From the NCBI GenBank assembly GCA_024279745.1, contig JAJRRE010000447.1, positions 1 to 10,749 on the forward strand: a stretch of DNA of 10,749 nucleotides. Direction: 5' to 3'. The DNA is from Alphaproteobacteria bacterium (GTDB taxonomy: Bacteria; Pseudomonadota; Alphaproteobacteria; Rhizobiales; Hyphomicrobiaceae). The translations under genes were made by a program, and so were the position numbers. Position 1 is the first letter of the stretch. Every line of letters begins with the position of its first letter. The notes below the pieces were generated by a model. It worked only from the letters and a program-made list of their open reading frames with translations. It was not told the DNA's origin and made no database searches. Positions 1-6,708 of the stretch are shown here, piece after piece.

Positions 1-54
1 GGTCTTGGTGATTGTAAAGCCGTGCAAATTGAGCGTAAGATCAAACGAAGGCAT
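1..54 (-). CDS. 5' end of an unidentified protein (partial)
   Basis: A minus-strand reading frame runs off the left edge. Only its first 18 codons are present, beginning MPSFDLTLNLHGFTITKT. I chose the ATG at 54 because AGGAG at 67..63 (minus) lies 8 nt upstream of it. An in-frame ATG at 60 is only 2 nt from that AGGAG and would add Met-Arg. No family can be assigned from this fragment. Its upstream region is unusually structured, with nested inverted repeats that cover the ribosome-binding site and both candidate start codons. It could be an artefact, but a good ribosome-binding site and an uninterrupted frame make a real gene likely. Confidence 0.5.
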   Translation of the reverse strand, partial: MPSFDLTLNLHGFTITKT

Positions 55-120
55 CCTCATTTCTCCTATAATTTGAAAGTCTGCAAACCAACAAATTATA
101 AACTGTGATCTGAGGATGCC
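50..120. promoter_or_regulatory. Nested inverted repeats around the start of the left-edge gene
   Basis: Two perfect inverted repeats are nested. The outer arms are GGCATCCTCA (50-59) and TGAGGATGCC (111-120). The inner arms are TATAATTTG (67-75) and CAAATTATA (92-100), 16 nt apart. On the minus strand the inner repeat contains TATAAT at 100..95, a perfect -10 hexamer, although I see no good -35 for it. The ribosome-binding site (67..63) sits between the inner and outer right arms, and the candidate start codons fall in or at the edge of the outer arm. It may be a protein-binding operator over a promoter. If transcription starts further upstream, it could instead be an RNA structure that hides the translation start. 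Confidence 0.5.
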
Positions 121-189
121 CCCCTTTATGATGAAGAGCCTCGCGCCCAAGTGGCCGTTTGCCCATGCCCCCCTTTATGATGACGAGCC
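116..189. repeat. 25-bp direct repeat, two copies
   Basis: Copies at 116-140 and 165-189 begin ATGCCCCCCTTTATGATGA and end GAGCC. They differ at one base (A or C at position 20 of the unit) and their starts are 49 bp apart. The first copy shares five bases with the right arm of the neighbouring inverted repeat. I see no third copy in the window. They could be paired regulator sites upstream of the minus-strand gene or two members of a dispersed repeat family. The sequence does not decide which. Confidence 0.75.
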
Positions 190-432
190 GAGCCCTCATT
201 TGTCGTTAACGGACTATTAGCCATACGAGCGGGTTTTGGTTCGGGCGACGGCTTGCGCAAACCTTAAATTCAGGCGCTTTTGCTACGATAGACCCGGGCA
301 ATGTGCGGCAGTGGGATTTGTCAGCACGCAGTTATCGAATCAAGATCCGTCGCAGCAGGTAAATGCTGATGGCGGCCTGTGGTCCGCTGTGCCATTGCCG
401 TTCTGTCAGGGGTAGCTTGAGCGGGTACAGAC
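190..432. other. Intergenic region upstream of the O-antigen ligase-like gene
   Basis: I see no gene in this stretch. It lies between the direct repeats and the GTG start at 433, so it should hold promoters for the plus-strand gene and possibly for the minus-strand gene at the left edge. TACGAT at 284-289 resembles a -10 hexamer but lacks a convincing -35 at 16-18 bp. A palindromic GTTAAC sits near 204. No RNA gene or terminator is recognisable. Confidence 0.4.
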
Positions 433-1782
433 GTGTCAGTTAGACAAGCCACAATTTTAAACGTTGCAGCGCACCGGGCGTCCAATTCGCCCGCTGGGGA
501 TCGGCGCAAAAACGCGAAGCCCAACCGGCGGGTTGCCAGCTTGTTCGCCGGCGGAGGGCGCGAGCGGCCAATTAGCGTGGTTCACCGGCTGGCGCTGGTG
601 CTGGTGTGGCTGACAATCGCCATGGGCGCTGTGGTCTTTGCCGAGCCGGCGCCGGTTGATCTGTTCATGATGTGCCTGATTGTCGGGTTGCCGCTTGTTG
701 GGTTGGCGCCGTTCAAGCCGGCGCACCTCCTGTATTTTGTGCTGTGGCTGATTATTGTCGTTGGCGGTTATGGCGCCGCGACGCAAAGCGCTACGCTGGG
801 CATACCGGTCACCCATACAACCGTGACACTGTTTCTGGTCACGGGAATGCTTGTCCTCAGCGCCTTTATCAGCCATCGGCCGTTTAGACATGCGTTGGTG
901 ATCATGAACGCCCAGGTGATTGCCGCCTCCATTGCAGCGCTTGCCGGGTTGATCGGATATTTTTCGCTGTTGCCGGGTGCCTTCGATCTGTTTACGAAAT
1001 TTGGCCGTGCTGCCGGGCCGTTCAAGGATCCCAATGTGTTTGGCCCGTTTGTCGGGTTTGCCGCTCTTTATGCGCTTAATCTGATCGTACAGGCTCGCCC
1101 GCGCAAAATGCTATTGCCGCTGGCGATGTTTGGGGTTTTGGCGCTGGGGTTACTGCTTAGTTTCTCGCGCGGTGCCTGGCTCAGTTTTGCCGTCAGTCTC
1201 GTGGTTTATGCCTATCTCGCTTTTGTTATGGAGCGGCGCAAGGTGGGTCGGCTCAAGCTGGTGGCGATGGCCATGGTCAGTGTGATGGCGCTGGCAATCA
1301 TAGGTACGGTGGCACTGCAATTCGATAAAATTTCGTCATTGATGCAAGAGCGTGCCAGCCTGTCGCAAAGCTATGATGTGGGTCCCAATGGCCGCTTTGC
1401 CGGTCAGGATAAAGCGCGCGGTTTAATCGTCGAACATCCACTCGGATTAGGCGCGGCGGAGTTTCAAACCAATTATCATCATGAGGACGTGCACAATGTC
1501 TATTTGTCGATGTTTCTCAACTCCGGTTGGATTGGCGGCTGGGCTTATCTGATCGCGGTGTTGGTGCCACTTTTCATTGGCCTGCGTCATGCCTTTGTGC
1601 GCGTGCCGACCATGCCCCTGTTTCATGTGGTTTACGGCGCCTATATCGGGACATTGGTCGAGGGACTAATTATTGATACCGATCACTGGCGCCACTTCTA
1701 TCTGCTGATCGCCCTGGTGATGGGGCTCGCTTTATCGGGGAAGTATAAACAAACCACTCACTCGGCAAACTCGGCCGGATAG
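433..1782 (+). CDS. O-antigen ligase/polymerase-like integral membrane protein (Wzy/WaaL type)
   Basis: This 449-residue protein has about ten or more hydrophobic segments and resembles the O-antigen ligase/polymerase superfamily (Wzy_C domain). Family members polymerise or transfer lipid-carried glycans at the periplasmic face of the inner membrane. Typical signs are FKDPNVFGPF in the middle, the SFSRGAWLSF segment, and the C-terminal HNVYLSMFLNSGWIGG block that follows the large periplasmic loop. The first 45 or so residues are basic and not membrane-spanning. The start is GTG at 433, just after an in-frame stop at 418. The ribosome-binding site is weak (GAGCGGG about 7 nt upstream), so the true start could lie further in. 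The stop at 1780-1782 lies inside the convergent truA gene. Whether it acts as ligase or polymerase cannot be told from sequence. The three glycosyltransferases at 6709-10282 are plausible partners in an envelope glycan pathway. Confidence 0.85.
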   Translation: MSVRQATILNVAAHRASNSPAGDRRKNAKPNRRVASLFAGGGRERPISVVHRLALVLVWLTIAMGAVVFAEPAPVDLFMMCLIVGLPLVGLAPFKPAHLLYFVLWLIIVVGGYGAATQSATLGIPVTHTTVTLFLVTGMLVLSAFISHRPFRHALVIMNAQVIAASIAALAGLIGYFSLLPGAFDLFTKFGRAAGPFKDPNVFGPFVGFAALYALNLIVQARPRKMLLPLAMFGVLALGLLLSFSRGAWLSFAVSLVVYAYLAFVMERRKVGRLKLVAMAMVSVMALAIIGTVALQFDKISSLMQERASLSQSYDVGPNGRFAGQDKARGLIVEHPLGLGAAEFQTNYHHEDVHNVYLSMFLNSGWIGGWAYLIAVLVPLFIGLRHAFVRVPTMPLFHVVYGAYIGTLVEGLIIDTDHWRHFYLLIALVMGLALSGKYKQTTHSANSAG

Positions 1783-2543
1783 TCCACTTTCACGAAATAT
1801 AGCCCGCGTGCCGGAGCAACAGGACCGCAAGCCGTGCGCTTTGTGGCTTCCAGGGCGGCGGTTAGATCCTGCGCACTCCATTTTTCTTCTCCCACCAATT
1901 TTAGACTGCCGACCATCGAGCGCACCTGCGCATGCATGAAGGAGCGCGCTGACGTTTCCACATGAATTTCGCGGCCCACTTGTTTGACGGTTAAGCTGGC
2001 AAGCGTCTTGATCGGCGATTTGGATTGGCAATCGGTCGAGCGAAAGGTGGTGAAATCATGGGTGCCGACTAAAAGCTGTGCCGCCTCATTCATCGCCGCC
2101 ACATCGAGCGGCCGCGACACCCACCAGACCAGCGCCGCATCGAAGGTGGCGGGGGGGCGGCGGTTTAAAATGCGGTAGCGATAATGACGGGCAAGCGCGC
2201 TGAACCGCGCGTCAAAGCTCTGGTCCATCTCACGCACGTCCAAAATCGAGATAGGGTTCGGCTTTAGATAATGGTTGAGCGCCTCGCGCACCGTATTGGC
2301 GTCATAGGGTTTGGTCAGATCCAGATGCGCCACCTGGCCCAAAGCGTGGACGCCTGAATCAGTACGCCCGGCGCCCCGCGGGATGACGCGTGTCCCGGTT
2401 AGTTTAGCCACCGCATCGGCAATCGCCCCTTGCACAGACGGGCCGTTTTTTTGCACTTGCCAGCCAAAAAAAGGGGCGCCGTCATATTCAATGGTCAGGC
2501 GAAAGCGAGTTGGTGTGTCACTGGATTGGGGCAGGGCGGACAT
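1758..2543 (-). CDS. truA: tRNA pseudouridine synthase A
   Basis: TruA converts uridines 38-40 in the tRNA anticodon arm to pseudouridine. The 261-residue length is normal for the family. The N-terminal LTIEYDGAPFFGWQVQ block and the catalytic GRTDSGVHALGQ motif, with nucleophile Asp62, are intact, followed by the usual second half (HYRYRI, HDFTTFR, RSFMHAQVRSMVG). No Shine-Dalgarno sequence is obvious before the ATG at 2543, and a later start would cut into the conserved N-terminus. The gene is convergent with the O-antigen ligase-like gene and overlaps its end by 25 bp. In many alphaproteobacteria truA directly follows def and fmt. Here the same strand order is kept but about 2.3 kb of other genes intervenes. 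Confidence 0.96.
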   Translation of the reverse strand: MSALPQSSDTPTRFRLTIEYDGAPFFGWQVQKNGPSVQGAIADAVAKLTGTRVIPRGAGRTDSGVHALGQVAHLDLTKPYDANTVREALNHYLKPNPISILDVREMDQSFDARFSALARHYRYRILNRRPPATFDAALVWWVSRPLDVAAMNEAAQLLVGTHDFTTFRSTDCQSKSPIKTLASLTVKQVGREIHVETSARSFMHAQVRSMVGSLKLVGEEKWSAQDLTAALEATKRTACGPVAPARGLYFVKVDYPAEFAE

Positions 2544-2610
2544 GGGGAAGGGCCGGAGTGCTGGGGCAAGGGGATGCTAAGGGGAAAGTCAAGGTAACGC
2601 AGCTGGCTTG

Positions 2611-2649
2611 GCTGGTTCTGTCACAATGACAAACGGCTGCGCAACCAGC
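2611..2649. repeat. Nested inverted repeat upstream of truA
   Basis: GCTGGTT (2611-2617) pairs with AACCAGC (2643-2649). Inside lies the short palindrome TGTCA-CAA-TGACA (2619-2631). It is 68-106 bp upstream of the truA start and downstream of the small exported-protein gene on the same strand. With no T-tract it is a poor intrinsic terminator. The inner palindrome resembles a dimeric regulator site. Its function is unknown. Confidence 0.35.
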
Positions 2650-2733
2650 TAAGTCCCACCCCTACAATCCCGGCGCCTGGGGTGCAAGCCCCTTCACGGC
2701 ACCAGCTGTCTCATTTGAGCGTCTCCAAGCGCC

Positions 2734-3057
2734 CTAGTCGTCCAAGCGCTCGTTCAGGCTATCGCGCTCATCGTCGTCATTGCGGCCCGCGCGGCGAGTC
2801 ACATTGGTGCTTTCATCGAAATTGAGGCTGAGCGGCGTTGCCCCTTGCGGGTTAATTATAACGCGCCGGTCTGCGGGAAGCGCGCGAAAAACGCGCACGC
2901 CTTCTTCAATGGTGATGGTGGCGCCGTAAAACGGGCGCGTCTCAATGCGTATTGTCTCGGCGGCCGACAAAGTCCCGGCCACGGGCAGGACCGTCACGAT
3001 GGTTGAAACTGCCAGAAAAAGACTGAGCGATTTTTTCGATATGAATATGCGGTGCAT
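2734..3057 (-). CDS. Small exported protein of unknown function
   Basis: The 107-residue protein has a clear signal peptide: a basic start with KK at 8-9, a hydrophobic core at residues 11-30, and probable cleavage after Ala33 in LSAAET. The mature part begins with ETRPFYGATITIEEGVRVFR and then VIINPQGATPLSLNF. I recognise this pattern from conserved hypothetical proteins of Rhizobiales, but I know no function for them. The tail is strongly charged and acidic (NDDDERDSLNERLDD). The start is well supported by AAGGAG at 3069..3064, 6 nt upstream of the ATG. It lies upstream of truA on the same strand with a 190-bp gap, so co-transcription is possible but not shown. Confidence 0.8.
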   Translation of the reverse strand: MHRIFISKKSLSLFLAVSTIVTVLPVAGTLSAAETIRIETRPFYGATITIEEGVRVFRALPADRRVIINPQGATPLSLNFDESTNVTRRAGRNDDDERDSLNERLDD

Positions 3058-3530
3058 GTTGAACTCCTTAACTGAACTGATGTGTTGCGTGAGTATTTTT
3101 CAAAATTTATTGGGTGGGGAAGCCGTTTGAGCCTGAAGAAGCAATTAGCCATTTGCGTTGGGCCAAGTGCTCCCGCCGACGTCCGCCAAATTTTGCTGCC
3201 CATCGGGGTTGGATTTGAAACGTAGCATAAACCCAGGGCAGGAAAATGCGTCACCCATTCGTTAACAATGATTAACGGTTTAGTAGGTTGTAGGTTAACC
3301 GCCTGGCGCTTGATGCTTTTGTGAGCGTCCCAAAACGGGCTCCGAGTCTTGGTTGCGCTGCGTCTTGACCTGCCCACTGGTTGGTTTCGCGAACGCGCAG
3401 CAAAATGCCCGCCGGATTATTGGGTGCAGCGGGCATTTTTCAAATAATACCATATCACGCCGGATCGTTTCCAAACGGCGAGGGTGTAGAGGGTGAAACG
3501 TCGAGTTTTCGCTCAATCGTGTCCGCTATT
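3058..3530. other. 473-bp stretch without a recognisable gene
   Basis: Both flanking genes are small exported-protein genes on the minus strand. The stretch holds the hairpin terminator at 3402-3440 and a CGTTAA/TTAACG inverted repeat (3260-3265 and 3272-3277, 6 nt apart), with another GTTAAC-type sequence near 3294. TTAA half-sites recall the CtrA site, but the spacing is 6 and not the canonical 7. The open frames here lack ribosome-binding sites and recognisable products. A small RNA ending at the terminator on the plus strand is possible, though I see no clear promoter for one. Confidence 0.4.
3402..3440 (-). terminator. Strong hairpin terminator, potentially bidirectional
   Basis: AAAATGCCCGC (3402-3412) and GCGGGCATTTT (3429-3439) form a perfect 11-bp stem with a 16-nt loop. 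T-tracts follow in both directions, TTTTT at 3436-3440 on plus and TTTTG on minus. On the minus strand it lies about 90 nt beyond the stop of the exported basic protein, so it most likely ends that transcript. It would also stop plus-strand transcription, where no gene precedes it. Confidence 0.7.
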
Positions 3531-3800
3531 CTAATTGCGGCCGGTGAACTTGGGCGACAGGGCAATGCGCGCCCAGTCTGGATAGCCGCTATAGGTTCCT
3601 GACGGATCGAGATCGTTGGCAATAATGGCTTCATAGCTGTCACGCCGTGAACGCCAATGGCGTTTGTGATGACGTTTTGATTTTTTGTGAGAGTAAGAGT
3701 GATTTTTGTATTTCGAGCGTTTCGAATGATCGGCATAGATCGGCTGGCTAACCAGTCCCGTAATCGCCAGCGCGCCCAAACCTGCGAGAAGTAATTTCAT
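3531..3800 (-). CDS. Small exported basic, His/Lys/Arg-rich protein of unknown function
   Basis: The 89-residue protein has a signal peptide (hydrophobic residues 3-18, likely cleavage after Ala23 in PIYADH). Residues 24-53 contain 6 His, 7 Lys and 6 Arg, so 19 of 30 residues are basic. The C-terminus ends LDPSGTYSGYPDWARIALSPK, a DP.G.Y..YP.WA..ALSPK pattern I associate with small conserved alphaproteobacterial exported proteins. The ATG at 3800 follows AAAGGA (3814..3809) by 8 nt. It appears monocistronic, with the terminator at 3402-3440 downstream and a 276-bp intergenic region upstream. The basic segment could bind metal ions, polyanions or envelope glycans, but nothing in the sequence shows which. 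Confidence 0.75.
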   Translation of the reverse strand: MKLLLAGLGALAITGLVSQPIYADHSKRSKYKNHSYSHKKSKRHHKRHWRSRRDSYEAIIANDLDPSGTYSGYPDWARIALSPKFTGRN

Positions 3801-4076
3801 TTTTATATTCCTTTCTAGGTTTTTGCCTTAGTGGTCAGTTTACCCAGTATAGATTGGATGGGACATCTGGCTGTGCAATTGTTGTTCGCATTAACGTGAG
3901 CGACATCGCAATCTTCGTGAAGAAGATTTCTACTTGTTGTCAAAATGGGCATAAAGTTTTCAAGATCATTTCGCGCTTTAATATGTATAACGCCGGTTTG
4001 AAACACCGTGATCGTTCTGTTGGTATTAAACCAGTTTAATTCATGTTTTTGTTACGCGCTGTGACCACGCTACCTC
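3801..4076. other. AT-rich divergent intergenic region
   Basis: This 276-bp stretch separates the minus-strand basic exported-protein gene from the plus-strand oxygenase gene, so promoters for both should lie here. It is visibly more AT-rich than the flanking genes. I could not pick out a convincing -35/-10 pair, RNA gene or terminator. Confidence 0.4.
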
Positions 4077-4766
4077 ATGACAAAAACGAGATCCATGATG
4101 CCTGCTTCTGTTTCCCCAACGCTCCCGATTGCCGCGCCCAAGTTGAACATTGCCGAAACCGAGAAACAATTCTCGACCCTGCAAATGACCCGCGAATATG
4201 AAAATTGCCAGCAGATGAATCGGGGGCTTGCGGGCATCATGAAACGATTGTCGAAAGAAACAATCAACACCGCGGACCAAACCAGCAACACCGGCGGCTT
4301 TCATTCCGATACAAGTTTATTTCAGCGCGATGAGCCGGAGATTGCAACGCTACGGACAATGGTTGGTGAAGCGGTTGAAGATTTTATTACTAAATTTAAT
4401 CTGGAAAATGGCGGCGGGCCGCTGCCGGATATGAAAATTCGAATGTGGGGCTGGGGTGTGATTATGCATGAGGGCGACATTAACCGGCAGCATGTACACC
4501 CCGATGCCAAAGTCAGTGGTGTCTATTATGTGAGAGTTCCCGCAACTCGCTCCGGGGGGACGCGGGATCAGCCCGGCGGCTCGATAATTTTTGCCGATCC
4601 CCGGCCGCGCGCGCATATGAACCCGACCAGAAATCAAATATCGGAAATCGTGATCACGCCAAAAGTCGGGATGATGGTGCTGTTTCCATCATATTATGAG
4701 CATTCCGTTACGCCGTTTAAGGGATCTGAGGCGCGCATTTGCATCGCCTTCAATGCGGACTATTGA
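4077..4766 (+). CDS. Putative 2-oxoglutarate/Fe(II)-dependent oxygenase (2OG-FeII_Oxy_5-like)
   Basis: The 229-residue protein matches the pattern of a family of putative 2OG/Fe(II) oxygenases (2OG-FeII_Oxy_5, TIGR02466-like). Visible parts are SNTGGFHSD (70-78), the strand QHVHPDAKVSGVYYVRVP (138-155), IIFADPR (170-176), and the closing FPSYYEHSV (203-211) and RICIAFN (220-226). By analogy the iron ligands would be His141 and Asp143 (an HxD) plus His209, and Arg220 would bind 2-oxoglutarate. His139 is an alternative first ligand. The substrate is unknown; family members are often suspected protein or small-molecule hydroxylases. No Shine-Dalgarno sequence precedes the ATG at 4077, and the ATGs at 4095 or 4098 are possible alternatives. 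It is convergent with fmt, with 38 bp between the stops. Confidence 0.8.
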   Translation: MTKTRSMMPASVSPTLPIAAPKLNIAETEKQFSTLQMTREYENCQQMNRGLAGIMKRLSKETINTADQTSNTGGFHSDTSLFQRDEPEIATLRTMVGEAVEDFITKFNLENGGGPLPDMKIRMWGWGVIMHEGDINRQHVHPDAKVSGVYYVRVPATRSGGTRDQPGGSIIFADPRPRAHMNPTRNQISEIVITPKVGMMVLFPSYYEHSVTPFKGSEARICIAFNADY

Positions 4767-4804
4767 ACCTGTCTGGCAGCGCGGCGCAACATCTTTGCAT
4801 TTCG

Positions 4805-5788
4805 TCATCGTAAATGTGCTGGTACGCCGCCACCGACCATCTGCCCCTTTACCAATACCGTTCCGCGCAGAAATTCTGTTGCGCTGATTGCCCGTTTGCC
4901 GGCGCGCTGCACTTGTACCAGGCGCACAGCCCCCTTGCCGCAGGAAATAGTCAACTGATCGTCGAGCACCGTACCTGGCCCGGTATTGGCAGCCCCACTG
5001 TTTGCGGCTGTGCCGCCTGGTTGAACCAGTTCACTATGCAGAACCTTGAGGCGCTCGGGCTTGCCATTACGGGAGATTTCAAACCAGGCACCGGGAAAGG
5101 GTGACAGGCCGCGGATCAGATTATGCACGTCTACAGCGGGCTTTAAAAAATCAATCTCCGCTTCGCTTTTGTCGATCTTTTTGGCATAGCAAGCGCCGTC
5201 ATCGGATTGCGCGGTAGCCGTCAAGGTTCCTTGCTCTAGATCCTGCAGCGCCTGCACCACCAGTTCGGCGCCATTGAGCGACATGACGTCATGCAATTCG
5301 CCGGCGGTCATATTGGGGCCGATCGGTTGGGCCAGCGCCGCGCAGACCGGGCCGGTATCAAGGCCTTCATCCATCTGCATAACCATAGCGGCAGTATGCG
5401 TATCTCCCGCCATGATCGCCCGCTGCAACGGCGCCGCGCCGCGCCACCGGGGCAGGGCAGAAGCGTGCAAATTCAGACAGCCAAAGCGCGGCGCGTCCAG
5501 AATGGCTTTGGGCAGGATCAGGCCGTAAGCCACCACCACAGCAACGTCGGCGCCCAATGCCGCAAAGGCGGTTTGCTCAGGCGCGCGGCGCAGGCTTTTG
5601 GGCGTGCGCACGTTGAGGCCGGCTGTTTCAGCAAAAACATGAATGGGTGTCTTGCGGTTTTTCTTGCCCCGTCCGGCGCGGCGCGGCGGCTGCGAATAAA
5701 CGCTCACCACGTCATGTCCCGCATCAATGATCGCCGCCAGGGTTGGCTCCGAAAAATCCGGCGTGCCCATGAAAATTACGCGCAACAT
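4805..5788 (-). CDS. fmt: Methionyl-tRNA formyltransferase
   Basis: Fmt transfers a formyl group from 10-formyltetrahydrofolate to the methionine on initiator tRNA. At 327 residues it has normal length. It begins MLRVIFMGTPDFSEPTL, carries the basic GRGKKNRKTP loop, and has the formyl-folate/catalytic block LNLHASALPRWRGAAPLQ with Asn106 and His108. Asp144 in MDEGLDTGP completes the catalytic set. The C-terminal tRNA-binding domain (INFL-like IDFLKPAVDVHNLIRGLSPFPGAW onward) is present. The start is supported by AAGGGG (5798..5793), 4 nt before the ATG. It follows def on the same strand with a 137-bp gap that includes an 11-bp direct repeat, so it may be co-transcribed with def or have its own promoter. 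Confidence 0.97.
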   Translation of the reverse strand: MLRVIFMGTPDFSEPTLAAIIDAGHDVVSVYSQPPRRAGRGKKNRKTPIHVFAETAGLNVRTPKSLRRAPEQTAFAALGADVAVVVAYGLILPKAILDAPRFGCLNLHASALPRWRGAAPLQRAIMAGDTHTAAMVMQMDEGLDTGPVCAALAQPIGPNMTAGELHDVMSLNGAELVVQALQDLEQGTLTATAQSDDGACYAKKIDKSEAEIDFLKPAVDVHNLIRGLSPFPGAWFEISRNGKPERLKVLHSELVQPGGTAANSGAANTGPGTVLDDQLTISCGKGAVRLVQVQRAGKRAISATEFLRGTVLVKGQMVGGGVPAHLR

Positions 5789-5833
5789 CTGGCCCCTTGC
5801 CTTTTCAGGTCTAATTTGTTGTCAATCGAGAAA

Positions 5834-5859
5834 CGCCGGAACGCGGATCGCCGGAACGC
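5834..5859. repeat. 11-bp direct repeat in the def-fmt gap
   Basis: CGCCGGAACGC occurs at 5834-5844 and 5849-5859, with starts 15 bp apart, and a partial third copy (CGGACGC) follows. It lies between the def stop and the fmt start. It may be a short repeat expansion or a pair of protein-binding half-sites. Confidence 0.5.
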
Positions 5860-5925
5860 CGGACGCTGAACAACGCAACCGCGCTGCTCGTTAAATGTCG
5901 CTTTGATAGGAGTGGCACAGGCCGG

Positions 5926-6600
5926 TCAGCGTTTCAGTTTCTTGAATTTACGGATCACCATATCGCGTTTCAGGCGCGACATGAAATCGACAATCAGCTT
6001 GCCGTCCAGATGATCAACCTCATGCTGGATAACGGTGGCAAGCAGGCCGCTGGCTTCCAGGATCTGCTCAGTGCCGTCCCGGTCGATATATTGCACGCTC
6101 AATGACGTTGGCCGCTCAATCTCAACGAGCACATCGGGCAATGACAAACAGCCTTCTTCATAGGCGCGGGTGCGGTCGCCCAGGCGCAATATTTTGGGAT
6201 TAACCATGCAGATCGGATTGCGGACCGGCTCTTTTTTCGGTGCCGGGTCTTTGCCCTCAGCGGCACCGATCAGCGATGCGCCTGAGACTTTGCGGCCAGC
6301 GGTCGCAGCGCCCTCAGCTGCATAATCATCATCATCCGCATTGCCAGCTGTATAGTTATCGAAGCCATCTTCAAACTCGTCGTCGTCGTCATCCTGGTCT
6401 TCGGGCGCGCCGACATCAACCACCAGCAGGCGCCGCGGGACCGCTACCTGCACAGCGGCCAGTCCAATCCCCGGCGCGATATACATGGTCTCCAGCATGT
6501 CGTCCATCAGCCGGCGCAATTGATCGTCCATCTGTTCAATGGGCGCGGAGCGCTGGCGCAGCAGCGGGTCGGGCAGGGTTATGATATCCAGTTTGGCCAT
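5926..6600 (-). CDS. def: Peptide deformylase with a long acidic insertion
   Basis: Def removes the N-formyl group from nascent proteins using a bound metal ion. All three motifs are intact: GIGLAAVQ (44-51), EGCLS (149-153, metal ligand Cys151) and HEVDH (193-197, ligands His193 and His197, catalytic Glu194). I placed the start at 6600 (MAKLDIITLPDPLLR) because this fits the family N-terminus. The frame stays open upstream to 6702, but those residues are unlike any deformylase. No clear Shine-Dalgarno sequence is visible. The 224 residues exceed the usual 165-190 because about 60 extra residues lie between motifs I and II. That segment includes DDDDDEFED and DDDD runs and then an Ala/Gly-rich part. 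Except for this insert the enzyme looks functional. It sits 108 bp after the GT2 gene and 137 bp before fmt on the same strand. Confidence 0.95.
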   Translation of the reverse strand: MAKLDIITLPDPLLRQRSAPIEQMDDQLRRLMDDMLETMYIAPGIGLAAVQVAVPRRLLVVDVGAPEDQDDDDDEFEDGFDNYTAGNADDDDYAAEGAATAGRKVSGASLIGAAEGKDPAPKKEPVRNPICMVNPKILRLGDRTRAYEEGCLSLPDVLVEIERPTSLSVQYIDRDGTEQILEASGLLATVIQHEVDHLDGKLIVDFMSRLKRDMVIRKFKKLKR

Positions 6601-6708
6601 GGCGCTGACATAAGGGCTGACGTGTCCCTGGTCAATATGCAAGTTCCAGACGAACCGATCAGGTGCCCGGCCAAGACCGTTGGCGCCCCTTCGCGGCATC
6701 AACCGCGC

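Noticed and set aside
116..220. A 34-codon plus-strand frame starting in the direct repeat
   Set aside because: It has only GAGG touching the ATG as a ribosome-binding site, no recognisable product, and its frame is set by the repeat itself.
2441..2475. Seven-base A and T runs in truA, including an in-phase A_AAA_AAC heptamer on the coding strand
   Set aside because: It encodes the conserved FFGWQVQKN region and the -1 frame ends within about 15 codons with no plausible product, so programmed frameshifting is unlikely.
3260..3277. CtrA-like TTAA repeat
   Set aside because: The spacing between the TTAA half-sites is 6 and not 7, and the nearest gene starts are over 200 bp away, so I do not call it a CtrA site.
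6601..6702. N-terminal extension of the deformylase to an ATG at 6702
   Set aside because: The 34 extra residues do not resemble the family, whereas the ATG at 6600 gives a normal deformylase N-terminus.
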